Source: Posidonia oceanica (taxonomy: Eukaryota; Streptophyta; Magnoliopsida; Alismatales; Posidoniaceae). From it: a stretch of DNA of 64,000 nucleotides. Positions 9,418 through 18,956 of the stretch are shown in pieces (positions within the stretch are counted from its first letter, which is position 1; each line of letters starts with the position of its first letter). The notes below the pieces were generated by a model, which was given only the letters and a program-made list of their open reading frames with translations, was not told the origin of the DNA and ran no database searches. The position numbers and the translations under genes were made by a program. Where the stretch lies: NCBI GenBank assembly GCA_037176725.1, contig JAZBRS010000035.1, forward strand, positions 46,386,001 to 46,450,000, in the 5' to 3' direction.

Positions 9418-9693
9418 CTAGGGGAGTCCGGCGCTGCTGAGTCCTTCTAGGACCATGATAGAGGCATGGTCCTCTTGCAGAGGAGGATCCGTGACTACGG
9501 CTTTCCCTTTCCTTTCTGCAGCTTGGTGATCTGCCAGGTCATCTGCTATCGACTTGAGTTGTTCTTGATAAAGCAACTCTAAGTCGGACATCCAGGAATC
9601 GACCTGGGCTTCTATCGCCACTCCTTCTTCTTCGTCCGACGGGGGAGTCGACGTAGTAGGCGCCGGGGGCCTGCGGCACTGGCCCGGCTGCAA
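9418..9693 (-). CDS. pol: Pol linker fragment, out of frame with the protease segment
   Basis: From about residue 19 this frame (SDEEEGVAIEAQVDSW, ELLYQEQL, KGKAVVTDP) matches element B at about 31960-32190. In A it is separated from the protease frame by an extra C in a five-base C run (G run on the plus strand, 9641-9645); B reads AYYVDSP straight into the same segment. It is a conserved part of the protease-RT linker with no recognised domain. Confidence 0.65.
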   Translation of the reverse strand: MQPGQCRRPPAPTTSTPPSDEEEGVAIEAQVDSWMSDLELLYQEQLKSIADDLADHQAAERKGKAVVTDPPLQEDHASIMVLEGLSSAGLP

Positions 9694-11161
9694 GACAGAT
9701 CGCCGCCCTTGGGGTCTGCATGATCTGGTTCACGGGCGCGTCCGATGGTGGCAACTCTGACGTAGATGGCCCAAATAGACAGGCTAGCGGTGCTAAGGAT
9801 GAATAAGCTGCCAGGGTCACAGTTGGAGAATAAGCAGGGGTGCTCTTCAGAGGGCTCAAGGGCCCGGAGAGTGTAGTGCTCAGTTGGCCCTTTGTATCTG
9901 GCCGTAACTGAGAGAGTGCAGCCTCTGACGCCATGGGGTCTTGCCATGAGAGCTGCTGCTGGTTATCAGGAGAATGCGAAGCGGACTGCGCCAGCTGCAT
10001 TCCTGAAGATGATGCTGAGGGAGTGGGCTGAGCCGCGCTACTGACTGAGCTGATAGATGGTCCCTCCAGAGATGGGGACAGTGGCACTGATGTGGTTGTG
10101 ACCGCCGGTAGCATGTTTGGTTCTGTCAGAAGGAGTGTCTCTAACTCCTGCACTGCTGCCTGAACTTGTGATGCAGATGTGGCTGCAAAAGAGTGGGAAC
10201 TTGCTTGTTCTGCCACAGGGCCTGTTGAGCTGCCTGCTATATCTGCCAGAGGGAGAGCTGAAAAGACTGACTGTGGGGCTTCTGCTCTGACCACTGTTTC
10301 TGCTGTGCCGGTTGGGACTGCCTCTGTTGTGCCAGACTGCTCCTCATCCGAGTAGTAGTCCTCAACACACACCCAATCCTCTGTCGGCGTCGTGGCTTGA
10401 TTGTTGGTGGATCCCAGAATTCCTGCACTGGTGAAGTTAGTGAGGTCTCTGGGAATGGCTGGTGCATGGGCTTTGAGCTGGAAGCAGTGATCTTCGTTGG
10501 TCTTGGGCTCGTAGCCGAGGCCTTCAGATTTCCTTCGCTCCACTGCTACGATCGGCTCCGCGATCCCCTGGCCGTGACGCCCGAGCGGCGTACCCTTTAT
10601 GTAACCCCACCTGTGACATACATTCTCGACCATTCGAAAGGGGTTGCTGTGAACGGTCAAGGAGTTGACACGTTCGAGATCAGGAATGAAGTTAACCGGC
10701 TCACACCGATTAACGCGATATAGGGTTTCAGAAGTCTCAGGGTCAAATGGGATAGATTGCGAAGACACGGGAGAGACTGCTTCGATCCGCTCCTTCTCAA
10801 AGTTCTCCGCCATGACGACAATGACATCATCGCCACGACGGTACTTTATCATTCGATGGAGGGTCGAAGGAAGGACCTGATGCTTGTGGAGCCAAGGGCG
10901 CCCAAGCAGAAGATTGAAGTTAGGCTTCAAGTCGACGACATAGAATTCTACGTCGAAGATGACCGGTCCGATAGCCAGAGGGATAATCAGAATCCCTAGA
11001 GCGTCATGGTGAGTGTTGTCAAAAGCAGTCATTCCCTTCACGGCTGGCGTGATATCCTCGGCTTTGAATCCGAGCTTGGTTGCTGTACGCAAGGGGCAGA
11101 CGTTAAGGCCTGACCCGTTATCAACCAGTGTTAGGGGAATGCGGAAGTTTTTGAACTGCAC
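9539..11161 (-). CDS. pro: Protease with G-patch and long Ser/Ala/Pro linker
   Basis: The listed start is a GTG inside a longer frame that is open from directly after the gag stop (11230). LVDNGSGLN (D14 in this numbering) is the aspartic protease active site, here DNGS rather than the usual DTGS or DSGA, and NLLLGRPW at 84-90 is the typical C-terminal protease motif. Residues about 182-208 (CHRWGYIKGTPLG, RHGQGIAEP) form a G-patch, which Tat/Ogre elements carry after the protease. A 250-residue low-complexity Ser/Ala/Pro/Thr linker follows, ending in a frameshift at 9641-9645. The protease would cut the Gag and Pol polyproteins inside the particle. The frame is the same as gag, separated only by one TAG. 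Confidence 0.85.
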   Translation of the reverse strand: MQFKNFRIPLTLVDNGSGLNVCPLRTATKLGFKAEDITPAVKGMTAFDNTHHDALGILIIPLAIGPVIFDVEFYVVDLKPNFNLLLGRPWLHKHQVLPSTLHRMIKYRRGDDVIVVMAENFEKERIEAVSPVSSQSIPFDPETSETLYRVNRCEPVNFIPDLERVNSLTVHSNPFRMVENVCHRWGYIKGTPLGRHGQGIAEPIVAVERRKSEGLGYEPKTNEDHCFQLKAHAPAIPRDLTNFTSAGILGSTNNQATTPTEDWVCVEDYYSDEEQSGTTEAVPTGTAETVVRAEAPQSVFSALPLADIAGSSTGPVAEQASSHSFAATSASQVQAAVQELETLLLTEPNMLPAVTTTSVPLSPSLEGPSISSVSSAAQPTPSASSSGMQLAQSASHSPDNQQQLSWQDPMASEAALSQLRPDTKGQLSTTLSGPLSPLKSTPAYSPTVTLAAYSSLAPLACLFGPSTSELPPSDAPVNQIMQTPRAAICLAAGPVPQAPGAYYVDSPVGRRRRSGDRSPGRFLDVRLRVALSRTTQVDSR

Positions 11162-11224
11162 CGTGACGAATAGGGGCTGGTTGTGATTAATCCCCGCCGG
11201 AGGTAGCTCATCACTCGTAAAAGA

Positions 11225-11239
11225 GATGACCTAGGGCTC
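11225..11239 (-). promoter_or_regulatory. Candidate gag-pro readthrough stop (UAG)
   Basis: In sense the context is GAG CCC TAG GTC ATC TCT. The frame is open on both sides of this single TAG, and element B has the identical TAG at the identical codon, followed by the same GTC ATC TCT TTT (30273-30275). That fits suppression of one stop to make Gag-Pro-Pol. The alternative is a spliced or re-initiated pol. It is not a known plant leaky context of the CARYYA type. Confidence 0.5.
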
Positions 11240-14200
11240 CGCGATTAACCCAACCATGCTCTCCAAGGCAGAAGGCTCAATGGACTGGGACACACGAGCA
11301 GCTTGGAACACGCGAAGAAAAGCCTCGCGGTGCTCGACAGAAGTGTGGATCAAATCCCAGATGGAGATGTCGGCTTTGACCTTCTTAAGCTGGGAGGTTA
11401 AGTCTGCTTTAGGTTGGCTTCTCCTAGCAGCTAGAGGGGTAGCTCTAGCAGGTTCTAAGGGGGTAGTGGAAGGAGGCTGGGTTACCACAGGCTGGGTAGG
11501 GATTTGGCTAACTACAGGCTGACCTGGGGTCAGATCTGCTATGGGTTGGCTTGAGGGTGGGGGCATAACAGGTCTAGGGTGAGTTAGCCTAGTTGCCGGC
11601 ATTGGGGGCCTGTAAACCCTCCCCGATCGCGTTACTTCCGCGCACATTTCTGTGGCGTAGCTGTAAGGGACGCGATGGGTGTCCAGGGTCAAATCGATGA
11701 CGACTGGAGCACGTGCTGCGAGCACAGGAGGGGTTACAGGGGGACCTACGGGATACTGAGGTCTGTCTAAGGGATATGGTTGTTGTGGTGGGAAGGCTGG
11801 GGCAGGTTGAGGTCTGCCTAGGAGGTGTAGCCGAGGTCTATCTAAGGGGTATGGTTGTTGGGGTGGGAAGGCTGGGGCAGGTTGAGGTCTGCCTAGAAGG
11901 TGTGGCTGAGGTCGCCCTAAAAGGTGGATAGGGGAACTAGGCTGGGCCCTAGCTAGAAGGTGCACAGGGGATTGAGCCTGAGGGAGCACGGTGGGAGGCG
12001 CGAGAGGGTGCTCCGGCCTGGCACGCGGTCGGATCAAATGGATTCCCGACTCGGAGCCGGTAACTGCCGCGAGGTAGAGACTGACCGGGAAAGGCTCAGA
12101 GATGTCAGAGATAAGATCGGAAGGGTCTACTTCAGAGGTAGCAGGCCCAGAAGGAAAGACAGAGTGGACGCCTGAGGTTCCCGCCCCTCCCGGATAAGAG
12201 TGCTCCGGTAGAGGTTGGCGGACGATGCCAGAATGCGGGGGAACAGCTGGAGATGCAGATGCATGAGTGCGTGCTTGGGTGGATGCCTCGTGCGTGTCGA
12301 TCACAATCGTTCCCGATTCGATCAGGTCCTGAATTGCGTTCCGCAGGGAGAAGCAATTGTCCGTCGAATGCCCGACGCTTCGATGGAAATTGCAGAAGAG
12401 GTCCGACCTAAACCAATGCGGCAGGGGGCTTGGCGGCGGACGAACCTCCGGGAACTTCAGGAGCGATGCCACCTTTGGCAAGATGACCGTGAGTGGTTCC
12501 ACCAGTGGGGTGAAATTCCGCCTCTCAGTGGGTGGTCTTCTTTGCCTCGGGTACGGGCCTTGCTGAACCGGTGCGGCAGGATAGACCGGTCTAGCGGTGG
12601 TTGTGATGTGCGGTGTGTGTGGATTCCTAGGTGCAGGAGTGTACACCATCTGAGCTGGGGCAGGCCGAGACGGCAAGCGAACAGGCACAGCAGGAGAATC
12701 GACGAATGCAACAGCGGGTTTCGGCGAATCCTTCCTCTTCGGGCGGTTGTTGTTGCTGCCGCTGTTGTTGTTGTTGGAGGTGCTGCTGTTGGCACTGTTG
12801 CTACTGATCGCTGCCTGCTTAGCGAATGCAGAGAGAGCCGGGAAGTTGCCACTCCGCAAAGAACTCTCTACGCGCGCTCCAGCTCTGATGAGTGCTGCGA
12901 AAGTAGTGACTGGCTGAATGCTAAGCAGAGCTCCGAGAGACGGCTGCGCCCCTTTGATAACGATCTCGATAGACTCCTCGTCAGAGGGTCTATCTCGAAC
13001 CTGAGAGGCAAGGGTGCGCCAGCGGCCGACGTACTCCCCGAACGGCTCGCCAGAGTTCTGCTTGATGGCGATCAAGTCCGCCCTCTTTGGGACAAGATCG
13101 AGGTTGAAGGAGTATTGCTCCAGGAACGCCTGACTGAGGTCGTTCCAAGTCTTGATGGCTGACATATCGAGTGATGTGAACCACTTGAGTGCCGGCCCGG
13201 TCAAACTCTTCTGGAACAAGCGGATCAGCAACCTCTCGTCAGCCTGAAGCTGAGCGAGATCACCGCAATACGCCTTCAGGTGTGCTACGGGGCAGCCCCT
13301 ACCATTATATTTCTCGAAGTCCGGGATTTTGAACTTCGGAGGGAGTACCGCCTCTGGAAAGCAGCAGAGGTCTCGGAATTGGTAGGTCTGGTGCTCAGTA
13401 CCCTGCACTAGTCGTAGTGCTTTCTCCAAGACGTCCATCCGGTTATTGATGGGGTCTGGGATTGCTGCTGTAGGAGAGGGATCAGCAGGGGTAGCGAGCA
13501 CATACGCCGAATGGGTCACACCTATGTGCTCCTCCGGATCTACCATAGCGTCGCCTGGTGGAGCAACGGGATGGCCGGCGTATCCGTGCTGGGGGATAGT
13601 GTATGCAGGAGTGTATGCAGGATGCTGGACTTGAGGGAGGGGAGAAGAATAAATGCCATGCTGTGCTGGGACAGGGGTAGGATGGCGGAGCACCAATTGC
13701 TGTGCAGGCGGGGTGCCAGATAGCGAGCCAGTGAGGTACTGGGCTCCAGCCGATCCAAAGGGTTGACCACCAGAAGGAAGTGGAGCATGCTGTGCCAAGT
13801 GTTGTGCAGGAGGCGGTAAACGAGCCCCCATCGTCGGAACCGTGAGCAGTTGCGACGATGGTCGAGGCGGAGGTGCAGAGGTTGATGCAAGAAGTGCAGG
13901 AACTGGCCTTGGAGGAACCTCAGGAACGACAGAAGCAGAAGGAGGACGAACTGATAGAGCCATGCCCTGCAGTCTCTGGGCGAGCTCCATCAGGTGCTGG
14001 TACTGCGCCTCAGGTGTCTCGCCAGTGGGGACGCTGAAGTGCAGTGCCGGCAGGGATTGAGAAGCAAGGGGCACGGACACAGACGGTCCGGGAGGGAAGG
14101 ATTCTACAGAAAAGGTCGCAGCAGCGGTGGAAGGGATGTCGAAAGCAACGTATCCCTGGGACGGAGGGGGCAGTGGCGTCTCCGGAACGCGAGTAATGGC

Positions 14201-14404
14201 CGTCAAGATAGACTCGGCGACCGGATCCGGAGGAAGGGATGCTTGCCGCTGTCCCGGGATGTACTGAGAACCTAGAGACGTCAGAGGAGGAAACCCTGGC
14301 GTCGGAGGGGGAACAAGAGGGACAGAGGGAGCAACCAGAGGGGCCGGAACGGAAACACCCTCCGTGACAGGAGTAAAAGAAGGCTCACTAACGTACTGGG
14401 CCAT
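11231..14404 (-). CDS. gag: Gag polyprotein (very large, proline-rich)
   Basis: I start it at the ATG at 14404 (MAQYVSEPSF), the one shared with elements B and D; the open frame extends 53 codons further up, to 14563, without an ATG. The ATG product has 1057 residues. The first 330 or so are Pro/Ala/Ser-rich. Then comes the retrotransposon Gag domain (PPKFKIPDFEKYNGRG, LFQKSLTGPALKWF, LSQAFLEQYSFN, YVGRWRTLASQVRDRPSDEE). Near residue 670 a CX2HX4HX4C finger (CNFH..GH..NC) stands in for the usual CCHC knuckle. Near 11750-11930 a segment of about 30 residues built on LLGRPQPAPAFPPQQ is duplicated in tandem. The frame ends at TAG (11231-11233) after LIAEP. Gag forms the virus-like particle and binds the element RNA. 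Confidence 0.9.
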   Translation of the reverse strand: MAQYVSEPSFTPVTEGVSVPAPLVAPSVPLVPPPTPGFPPLTSLGSQYIPGQRQASLPPDPVAESILTAITRVPETPLPPPSQGYVAFDIPSTAAATFSVESFPPGPSVSVPLASQSLPALHFSVPTGETPEAQYQHLMELAQRLQGMALSVRPPSASVVPEVPPRPVPALLASTSAPPPRPSSQLLTVPTMGARLPPPAQHLAQHAPLPSGGQPFGSAGAQYLTGSLSGTPPAQQLVLRHPTPVPAQHGIYSSPLPQVQHPAYTPAYTIPQHGYAGHPVAPPGDAMVDPEEHIGVTHSAYVLATPADPSPTAAIPDPINNRMDVLEKALRLVQGTEHQTYQFRDLCCFPEAVLPPKFKIPDFEKYNGRGCPVAHLKAYCGDLAQLQADERLLIRLFQKSLTGPALKWFTSLDMSAIKTWNDLSQAFLEQYSFNLDLVPKRADLIAIKQNSGEPFGEYVGRWRTLASQVRDRPSDEESIEIVIKGAQPSLGALLSIQPVTTFAALIRAGARVESSLRSGNFPALSAFAKQAAISSNSANSSTSNNNNSGSNNNRPKRKDSPKPAVAFVDSPAVPVRLPSRPAPAQMVYTPAPRNPHTPHITTTARPVYPAAPVQQGPYPRQRRPPTERRNFTPLVEPLTVILPKVASLLKFPEVRPPPSPLPHWFRSDLFCNFHRSVGHSTDNCFSLRNAIQDLIESGTIVIDTHEASTQARTHASASPAVPPHSGIVRQPLPEHSYPGGAGTSGVHSVFPSGPATSEVDPSDLISDISEPFPVSLYLAAVTGSESGIHLIRPRARPEHPLAPPTVLPQAQSPVHLLARAQPSSPIHLLGRPQPHLLGRPQPAPAFPPQQPYPLDRPRLHLLGRPQPAPAFPPQQPYPLDRPQYPVGPPVTPPVLAARAPVVIDLTLDTHRVPYSYATEMCAEVTRSGRVYRPPMPATRLTHPRPVMPPPSSQPIADLTPGQPVVSQIPTQPVVTQPPSTTPLEPARATPLAARRSQPKADLTSQLKKVKADISIWDLIHTSVEHREAFLRVFQAARVSQSIEPSALESMVGLIAEP

Positions 14405-15716
14405 TGCTGACCTAGAGCGTGTGAGAACTGGGCTGCGACGGGTGTTCAAGCGGTGCTTCCTAAGAGGAGCTATCGTCGCAAGTGCGGATAGCTCGGAAAG
14501 GGAATGGTCGCGAATAGGTCGCAACAGGGGCGTCAACGAGGGTCGGTACTCAAGCTCTGGCAAAGGGAACTCGCTTACCGATCACGCTGACACAACAGAA
14601 AGAAATTAGGGTTAGAGACTAAGAAGATGAATGCAAATGAGTTAGTTAAATGGCATGAATGATATGCATGCTTTCTAGTATGCCCCCCTCACCTAACTAG
14701 TGTGTCCTAGTAAGGTTGTCTACTCCGGGTATCCCTGGATGTACGGGTCACCGACTCAGGTCAGAAAAAGTAGGTCCCCTGCCTAACTCCTGGCCCAAAG
14801 CTCAGGTAATGACAGGGTGGTGCGTTGGTGGCCTCTACCCCGCCAAAGCGTGGGTGGTACCCTCTACTAACACCGACACGACCCCCGGACGAGGAGGGGA
14901 CGGACCGACCAACTTATGCCACGCCCAAAGCAGTGGGACAAGAGGCCGGAACCGTCCTTCGTAGACTAGTAGGTGGACTCAGAGGAGAGGAATGCATGCC
15001 CTATATGATGCTTATGCGAATGATTAGAGTTTTTTATGTTGCGCGTTTTATTAACCAAAGGGAGTGAAGGATTGTTTGTAGTCTCTAGTTGCCCCTAGAA
15101 GTTCTTTTTACTTGCATTTTTTAGTTAACCGTGGGGGAAGCAGACAAGTTTCTACTATCCTAAGCATGGCAAGTGCAAAAGGGAAGAAAATCAGTCAAGC
15201 ATGGCAGGCAAACAATCATACAATACAACAAAAGGCATGTTCATGGCATGTGCGAGTGTTTGTGAATATGATGGTGAAAAAGAAACATTCATCAAGTCAA
15301 AAGGCATGTAAGCATAGTATGTGCGTGTGTAGTGACATAGCAAGAGTGTAAAAGAAGCATTCAACATCCAAAAAGCATGTATTTTAGCCAAACAAAGTAT
15401 GTAGACATGCAATGTGCAAGAATTAAAGTAATAATGAGCAAGTAAGATTAAGTAAGGTAAAAGTAAGCAGACTGTAAAAGAAATATCAGCATAAGCAAGG
15501 CAATAAGTAAATAAACAAGCAAATAAGCGAAGCCAAGCAAAAGAAAGTGCAAACCGAGGCGAAAAGGGTGCAAAACCTAAGCAAAGTAGCCACGAAGCGA
15601 CTTGCTAGGAGTTTGCACAGAAAAGCGAGCAAAACAGGCAAAGAAGGCACACAAGGCAGACAAAGCGGCAAAACAGGCGAGCGAAAAAGCCAAGAGCGAA
15701 AGCCGGGGTCTATCAA
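14405..15716 (-). other. 5' leader of element A with predicted 3' splice site and conserved block
   Basis: Non-coding leader between PBS and gag. A pyrimidine-rich run ending TTCTGTTGTGTCAG lies just before gag, with the predicted exon starting at 14586; element D has the same feature, ending at 50714. About 300 nt upstream (14690-14985) is a block conserved in A, B and D, containing CACGCTTTGGCGGGG-like and TGAGCTTTGGCCAGGA-like segments. The remainder, up to the PBS, is A-rich low-complexity sequence (GCAAG/CATGCAAG repeats on the plus strand). Confidence 0.6.
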
Positions 15717-15734
15717 TCCCCAGCAGAGTCGCCA
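15717..15734 (-). other. Primer-binding site, tRNA-Arg type
   Basis: In sense TGGCGACTCTGCTGGGGA, one base after the LTR end. It is complementary, with one mismatch, to the 3' end I recall for plant tRNA-Arg (ending CCCCAGCGGAGTCG plus CCA). Elements D and B have the same site. Confidence 0.85.
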
Positions 15735-16056
15735 CTGTAGCGATCCCGATCGGAATCAGGCTCACTAATAGCGGCGATTGGATCCGAGGAAGAGGCTCAA
15801 CTCGAAAACACTTAAAATCGAGGAGAAAAGGGAAAGATAAGACAAATCAGAGTCGCCACCATGTCTATTAACGGGAGACAAGGAAAACCGGGGGAAATGC
15901 GTGAATTAACACGCAAAACCAAGCAAGAAATGCAAAGCAAAGCAATGCAAAGGGAAACAAATGCAAATACATGCAAATGAGATGACTCTAGCCTAAGATA
16001 AGGGCAATATGGTCATTACGGGCCAAAAGACAGGGCAAGGACTCCTGTTACGTGCG

Positions 16057-16082
16057 GGGAAGGTGTTAGGCACCCCCGACAC
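16057..16082 (-). promoter_or_regulatory. Conserved LTR block GGGTGCCTAACACC
   Basis: The sense sequence GTGTCGGGGGTGCCTAACA, followed by CCTTCCC, is nearly unchanged in all five LTRs that reach this point: A 16057-16082, B 25670-25696, G 38519-38545, D 49166-49192 and E 53901-53926. The flanks (AAGACCGATT upstream, AGGAGTCCTT downstream) are also kept, while most other LTR sequence differs. The position near the R/U5 side suggests a function in 3'-end formation, dimerisation or reverse transcription. That is inference. Confidence 0.7.
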
Positions 16083-18946
16083 GCCCGAGAATCGGTCTTT
16101 CTAGGCTTACGCTCGCATACGCAGGGAAATGCAGGATTGAATGCCTATGTGCCTATGAATGCCTAAATGAATGCTCAAGGAGTGCTCTAAGTGGGAAAAT
16201 GCAAGGCAAGGAAGTAAACGTGCTCTCTAAATGCTCAGCTACGCTGTCTGTGTTCCGAACCAGGCGAAACCTAGCTCGTGAGAACTCCAGACAGTAAGCA
16301 TCATAGCCCTATATGCAAACGCAAGCGAGAAGACAAAATAGCGAGAAAACCATGCAATGCGATCGACATGCAAAGGAAAACGGCGTAAAATGCGCAAGAC
16401 GAGGCGAGAAACGAGAACGGCACGCAAAACGATGCAAAAGGACGAAGCTGGTGCGCAAAACAAGCGAAAAAACAAGGTGGCACGCAAAACGAGACAACAA
16501 AACAGAATGGCACGCAAAACGATGCAAAGAGAACGAAATCGGCACGCAAAATAAGCGAAAAAACAAAGCGGCACGCAAAACGAGACAACGAAACAGAATG
16601 GCACGCAAAACGAGCAAAAAAGCAAGGCGGTGCGCGAAACGAGGCAAGAAAGCAGAATGGCACGCAAAACGATGCAAAAAGATCGAAATCTGCACGCAAA
16701 ACAAGCGAAAAAATAAGGCGGCACGCAAAACGGGACAACGAAACGGAATGGCACGCAAAACGGTGCAAAAAGACGATAACGAGCACGTGAAATAGTGCCA
16801 AAACAAGACGAGCGCGCAAAACGGCGCAAAAGCAAAGCAGGCGCGCAAAACGGTGCCAAAACAGAGAAACAAAACCCCGAAAAAGCTATGCGAATACTAA
16901 TGCAAAGAAAAAGATCAGAAGAAGCCAAAGAGAGGTAAGACAGCGTGTGTGTGGGAACAGACGCTGTTCGGGGCCACACGGAGTAGGTGTAAGGACCTAC
17001 AAAGGGGAGAGTGAGCAAACGGGGGGATTGCCGCCTCTGTGTGACCGTTTCCCACTAAACCGCTCCACGGTGTGTCTCGCACGCTGCCCAAAGCTCGCGA
17101 TGCGATCGGATCGTGGAAAAGGGGGAAGAAAGTCACATTAAGTGGCAAATCCAGGGGAAACACAACACAAAACACTCAAGAGTACGCGAAACGGGGATTG
17201 GAATTGATAGACAAGAAGGGGAGGTCCTATTCTACATGTTCAAAGAGACCGAAAGCGAAAACGAGGCAAACTATGCAAATGGCATGCGAATGAATGCAAT
17301 GCAAAGGTTCAGGAGGGCATACCTGGAAATCCTGGAGTCGGATCTGAAATCCGCTTGGTCCATGCTGAAGAGCGCCTCGCTGCGGTTGCCTGGGCAGCTT
17401 GTTTGGGAAGATCCAACGGCCGGATTGGAAGATATCGCAGCTTCAGGGCGGAAAGGCCAGAACAGGAGAGAAGAACAGATCTAAGTGTTCAGGAGGTCCT
17501 AGGGGTGTGCAAAAGGGTCCTCCCAAGTGGATGGGAGCTGAGGGGGCTCTGGTGTGTGCAAAAGAAACTTAATGCAAAGCTACATGAATGCAAATGCATG
17601 CAAGATGCCAGAAAAGACAAGGAGGAAGACTTTTAGGAAAAAAGGGGTTCAAATGCTATTTTAAAAAAGAAAAGGGGCTTGAATGCAAATTTTTGAAAAG
17701 GATTGGGGCTTACAGGCAGGGGCTTTGAAAACAGGAGGGGTTGCATGCGGTTTTGTAAAAGACTGGGCTTAGAATGCAATTTTGAAGAGGGGACATGCAT
17801 CAGAAGAAGTTTTGAAAGCAAAGGACAAGCAAAAAGCAATTTTGAAAAACTCTAGGGTCTAAAATGCAATTTTCCCAGAAAACAGGGTCCTGGGGAGTCT
17901 GGGAATGCAAGTGGAGGGTCTATATGCAATTTTATAAGAATAGGAGCTAAGATGCAACTTTAGGGGCAAAACGGTCTTTTTACATGACTTTAAAAGGATG
18001 CAAGGACCCATATGTCATTTTTAAATCATGCAAGGGTCAAGTATGCAATTTTAGATGTAAAACGTGTTCTGAAATCAAGGTCTGGGGACTGACATGCAAT
18101 TTTTAAAAATACAAGGTTGAAAATGCAATACAATAAGCTAAGATGCATGCAAAATGGTTACTATGCATTTAAAATGGACCTGGATGCAAAAATGAAAAAT
18201 CAGAGGGGCAAACATGCAATACAGTATGCAAAAAAAATTTAAATTAAGACCTAAGTTCTACATTGCAATGGATCAGACAGCAAAAATGAAAAAAAACAGG
18301 GATACAGAATGCAATGTATTAAGGCAAACTATGCACATTATGATTACATGAGCTACTGTGGGACCTGGATGCAAAAATTGAAAGCAGAAGGGCTGAAACG
18401 AAATTTTTTACAACTAGCAAGCACAGTAGGTGGACTATCATGCAAATATTAAAAACTATAAACAGAACTTGCAATTTAACATGGTTTTAGATCAAAATAA
18501 CATAAGTCTTAACATGCTTTGGACCTAAACGCAATAATCAGAAACTTAAACAAAAGAAATGCAATGCAAGGGAAAATTATGTAAGTTAAGAAAAAATGAA
18601 AAGTGAAGAAGAGGAAGACTTACAGTGGAAGGGGAGGAGCTCGCCGGCGACTCTCCTGGACCGATGGAGGAGGGGTGACGCGAGGCGGCGGGGGTCTGGG
18701 AGGAACCGACGGGGCGTCGGAGGCGGAGGAGGGGTGCGGCGGAGCGTCGGCGGCGGCGGGCACGCGTGGAGAAGCTACTGCGTTGGGGAGCGCCGGCGAC
18801 CGGTGCCGGAGAAGAAGGGAACTCCGGCGAGTGTTTGCGGGCGGCACAGGCGACGAAACGCCTCGGGGAAAAGCCGAGGAGCAAGAGGGCGACGAGGGGA
18901 ATCCAGGGGAGGCTTTCTTCGGCCCTTGCGCACGCCGGGTGAGTCC

Positions 18947-18956
18947 ACCCACCTAG
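18947..18956 (-). promoter_or_regulatory. Predicted splice donor in A's LTR
   Basis: Sense CTAG|GTGGGT, intron starting at 18952. It aligns with the donor-like site of element D's LTR (intron start 47382), judged from the downstream homologous stretch (TTCTTC.CCGGCACC). Equivalent sites occur in B (24386), G (36771), F (43504) and E (56684). It would pair with the acceptor just before gag. Confidence 0.4.

Noticed and set aside
12215..13162. 315-codon plus-strand frame
   Set aside because: It is antisense to the well-supported gag; high GC and few stops in gag explain it.
16239..17018. 259-, 187- and 172-codon overlapping frames in A's LTR, rich in Cys/Phe/Arg
   Set aside because: They overlap in several frames over the TTTTGCGTGCC low-complexity repeat; the same repeat in D and E gives different, shorter frames.
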